Assembly (NCBI GenBank): GCA_019240525.1
Contig: JAFAYE010000001.1
Location: 2,267,300 to 2,331,299 of the forward strand
DNA from: Candidatus Eremiobacterota bacterium
Lineage (GTDB): Bacteria > Vulcanimicrobiota > Vulcanimicrobiia > Vulcanimicrobiales > Vulcanimicrobiaceae
Direction of reading: 5' to 3'
DNA length: 64,000 nt
Position numbers and translations under genes: made by a program
Notes under the pieces: generated by a model
Databases searched by the model: none
What the model saw: only the letters and a program-made list of their open reading frames with translations
What the model was told of the DNA's origin: nothing
Shown: positions 61,940 through 64,000 of the stretch, in pieces
Layout of the letters: the number at the start of each line of letters is the position of its first letter
How positions within the stretch are numbered: the first letter of the stretch is position 1

Positions 61940-62414
61940 GCGCGTGTTCTTCGGCGCGAATGCGCCAGGAGAGTAGTGACGCGTTGAGGATCGAGAAGAC
62001 GATGGCGAGTTCGACGGCGCCAAAGGCGAGCGGCAGCGTTGCGATCTCCGCGCAGACCACCACGTAGTTCGGGTGGCGGAAGATGCGATACGGACCGCGG
62101 CGCACGAGGGGTGTCCCCGCAACGCTAATGATGCGCGTGGTCCAATACGGGCCCAGCGCCGCGATCGTCCAGAGGCGCAGCGGCTGCAGCGCGGCGTAGA
62201 GTCCCAGCAGCCTCCAATTCGGAACCGCCGACGGTGGAATCAGAAGTGCCATGCTCGCCAACCATGCGGCGTGCAATGCTACGAAAAACGGATACTGAAC
62301 GGCTCCGTACTCCACCCCGCCGCGCGCGATCAAGGCGCGGGTGTTCCGCGCTGAGTAGAACAGCTCCAACGTACGCTGCAGCGCAACGAGTGCGAGCACG
62401 ATATAGAGTATCAC
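61920..62414 (-). CDS. Isoprenylcysteine carboxyl methyltransferase-like (BpsB type)
   Basis: A 164-residue integral membrane methyltransferase from GTG 62412-62414. PLVRRGPYRIFRHPNYVVV is the SAM-binding RHPNY motif of the ICMT family, preceded by membrane segments. The GTG overlaps the PKS stop (GTGA), so translation is coupled. In Bacillus, BpsB of this family methylates alkylpyrones made by type III PKS BpsA. Tail-to-tail with MocR, overlapping 20 bp. Confidence 0.82.
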   Translation of the reverse strand: MILYIVLALVALQRTLELFYSARNTRALIARGGVEYGAVQYPFFVALHAAWLASMALLIPPSAVPNWRLLGLYAALQPLRLWTIAALGPYWTTRIISVAGTPLVRRGPYRIFRHPNYVVVCAEIATLPLAFGAVELAIVFSILNASLLSWRIRAEEHALIARRG

Positions 62415-63502
62415 GACTCGAGGAGAGTAAAGCCGGCGGTGAATCCTGGCCCTAGGGCGCTGACGAGCGCGCGACTCCACGGTCTGCCGTTACCAATCGA
62501 CCGTTCGAGTACGAACATCACCGTCGCCGCCGACATATTGCCGTATTCGCGCAAGACGTCGCGCGCCGTTCGCAGCGAACCCGATTCCAACTCGAACGCG
62601 CCTTCAAGCGCGTCGAGCACCTTCGCGCCGCCGGGATGGCAGATAAAGGCATCGACGTCGCGCAGCGTCAGTCCATGACCGGCGAGAAAATCCACTGCGA
62701 CGTCGTGCAGCTTGGTCGTCACGAGCTCGGGGATGTCTCGGGAGAAGATTGCTTTGAAGCCTTCGCGCGTTACCTCCCAACCCATCACGTCGAGCGAATC
62801 GGGCCACGTATATTCTCCACCGGCAACGATGGCAGGGCCCTGACCGGCGCATGTCACGAGTGCGGCGGCGGCGCCATCGCCGAAGAGCGCGGTGGCAACG
62901 ATGTTGCTCTTGGAAAAATCGTCGCGCCGGAAACAGAGAGCGCAGAGTTCGACCACAAGGAAGAGCACGAGCGCGTCGGGATTGGCACGCGCGAGGGCAG
63001 CGGCGCGCGCCAAACCAATCGTTCCGCCGGCGCAGCCCAAGCCAAAGATCGGCAGTCGTTGCACCGTGCGCCGCAGGTTCATTCGTTCCATCAGGAGGGC
63101 GTCGAGGCTCGGCGTTGCGATACCGGTGGTCGAAACGACGACGACTGCGTCGATCTCATCGCGCCGCCGTCCCGCGCGCTCCAATACGGAATTCGTCGCC
63201 GACTCGAGCAGAGCAAGCGCCGAGTCGAGGTAGACCCGGTTACGTTCAGGCCATTCGTGCAGGTCCTCGTACCATTCGATCGGGACGCATGAATAACGCC
63301 GTTCGATGCCCGTATTGCCGAACATTGGAAGCAGGCGCGCGACCTCGCGCGAGCGCGGCCCCAGCTTGTAATCGATGCGGCGCATCACTTCGCTTTGGCC
63401 GAGCTCGTACGGAGGCACCGCCGTTGCGACGGCGAGAATCCGTGCGTTCGCGGTCATCTCGGCAACGTTCCGCTCTGTCGGCAGGGTCCCCGCGGCCCGC
63501 AT
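62411..63502 (-). CDS. Type III polyketide synthase (alkylpyrone synthase-like)
   Basis: A 363-residue chalcone-synthase-fold enzyme from ATG 63502, which has GGGAGG 12 bases upstream; ATG 63457 is an alternative and TTG 63532 less likely. The catalytic triad is Cys157 (GLGCAGGT), His289 (ICHPGG) and Asn322 (YGNMSAAT). It likely condenses a fatty acyl-CoA with malonyl-CoA. Coupled to the ICMT gene. Divergent from the propeller gene at 63536. Confidence 0.9.
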   Translation of the reverse strand: MRAAGTLPTERNVAEMTANARILAVATAVPPYELGQSEVMRRIDYKLGPRSREVARLLPMFGNTGIERRYSCVPIEWYEDLHEWPERNRVYLDSALALLESATNSVLERAGRRRDEIDAVVVVSTTGIATPSLDALLMERMNLRRTVQRLPIFGLGCAGGTIGLARAAALARANPDALVLFLVVELCALCFRRDDFSKSNIVATALFGDGAAAALVTCAGQGPAIVAGGEYTWPDSLDVMGWEVTREGFKAIFSRDIPELVTTKLHDVAVDFLAGHGLTLRDVDAFICHPGGAKVLDALEGAFELESGSLRTARDVLREYGNMSAATVMFVLERSIGNGRPWSRALVSALGPGFTAGFTLLES

Positions 63503-63535
63503 GCTAATGGCATACCTCCCGTGTCGTGTCAACCT

Positions 63536-64000
63536 ATGGCAGCGGCGCTGTTGGCCGCCGTTCTATTGGGTGCGGCGAGCCGGCCGGCTCCTCTTATCGT
63601 CTATTCGGCTCCAGCCGGCACGCGGCCGACCGGCGCCGATATAATTCATCTGACGACCGCCGTTCTTCCCAGCGGGCGAATCGCGGCGCCCGCCGGCACG
63701 AGCGTCTTCGTGGGCAGCAATCCGCTGGGCTTGGCGCTATCACCCGACGGCCGCTTTGCAATCGTTTCCAACGATGGAGCACCGCCAAACTCCTCGCTGA
63801 CGGTCGTCGACACGAAGAGCATGCGAGTCGCAAGCGAGTACAAGGACCGGTCGGCGGCCTTCTTCATGGGTGCTGCCGTCGCGCGCGACCCCAACGATCC
63901 GTCGCGCACCCTCGTCCTCGCCTCCGACGGCGCGGCGGGCTCGCTGCGCGTCTTCGATCTCGACAGTGCTGGACAGCTCACGCCGGAGTCCCAGAGCGTG
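63536..64000 (+). CDS. Propeller protein, N-terminal part (cut by window edge)
   Basis: A frame from ATG 63536 open to the right edge (155 codons). Signal-like leader (MAAALLAAVLLGAASR), then LPSGRIAAPAG, NPLGLALSPDGRFAIVSNDGA and VFDLDSAGQL strands. The LPxGRxxxPAG plus SPDGR pattern is typical of bifunctional YncE-propeller/alkaline phosphatase family proteins, so a phosphatase domain may follow beyond the window. Confidence 0.7.
   Translation, partial: MAAALLAAVLLGAASRPAPLIVYSAPAGTRPTGADIIHLTTAVLPSGRIAAPAGTSVFVGSNPLGLALSPDGRFAIVSNDGAPPNSSLTVVDTKSMRVASEYKDRSAAFFMGAAVARDPNDPSRTLVLASDGAAGSLRVFDLDSAGQLTPESQSV

Overview
This is a 64 kb stretch of a GC-rich bacterial chromosome. The mix of GloVer tandem-repeat lipoproteins, NHL/YVTN beta-propeller lipoproteins, ordinary single-copy housekeeping genes, a pyruvate phosphate dikinase plus ACT-domain malic enzyme and a type III polyketide synthase would fit Candidatus Eremiobacterota (WPS-2) or a similar poorly cultivated soil lineage. 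That placement is inference; no rRNA gene is present to prove it.

Layout. (1) 1-17 kb: an island of exported proteins. At least eight have a lipobox and most are predicted beta-propellers or GloVer repeats, mixed with VOC, Coa1-like, HiPIP and small secreted proteins; several are paralogues of one another and one is a broken GloVer fragment. (2) 17-19.5 kb: a membrane coiled-coil protein, a small membrane protein and a protein with a GDPH motif and a proline-rich tail. (3) 19.5-23.3 kb: a co-directional set starting with prfB, which carries a programmed +1 frameshift, then OsmC, a DUF4242-cyclase fusion and a DUF2079 membrane protein. (4) 23.3-36 kb: mostly housekeeping genes (GT9, YbjQ, type 4/5 uracil-DNA glycosylase, rlmN, glyQS, ppdK, an HD phosphohydrolase, dnaG, rpoD), with a palindromic repeat array after rlmN. 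(5) 36-41 kb: a second copy of a secreted family first seen at 12.5 kb, a KGG stress protein, dtd, proline dehydrogenase, a lone ABC permease and mntP. (6) 41.3-47.6 kb: a P-loop protein, a MutS-like ATPase and a BKACE/Kce enzyme, resembling the accessory part of lysine-fermentation clusters, followed by DppB/DppC permeases and a coupled propeller lipoprotein. (7) 47.6-48 kb: tRNA-Leu(GAG) and a second repeat array. (8) 48-64 kb: an enlarged RND pump, an SDR, an M1 aminopeptidase with HEAT-like repeats, dacB containing a nested palindrome, a tldD/pmbA pair, malic enzyme, a MocR regulator, and a type III PKS/ICMT pair divergent from a propeller gene cut by the right edge.

How they work together. 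dnaG-rpoD and the prfB set are information-processing units. ppdK and malic enzyme link C4 acids, pyruvate and PEP. The TldD/PmbA pair is probably one two-subunit protease. The PKS and ICMT pair resembles BpsA-BpsB of Bacillus, which makes alkylpyrone methyl ethers. The P-loop/MutS-like/Kce genes point to a beta-keto-acid or amino-acid fermentation step whose catalytic aminomutase is not in this window. Many genes overlap by 1-14 bases or use GTG/TTG starts, so translational coupling is common here.
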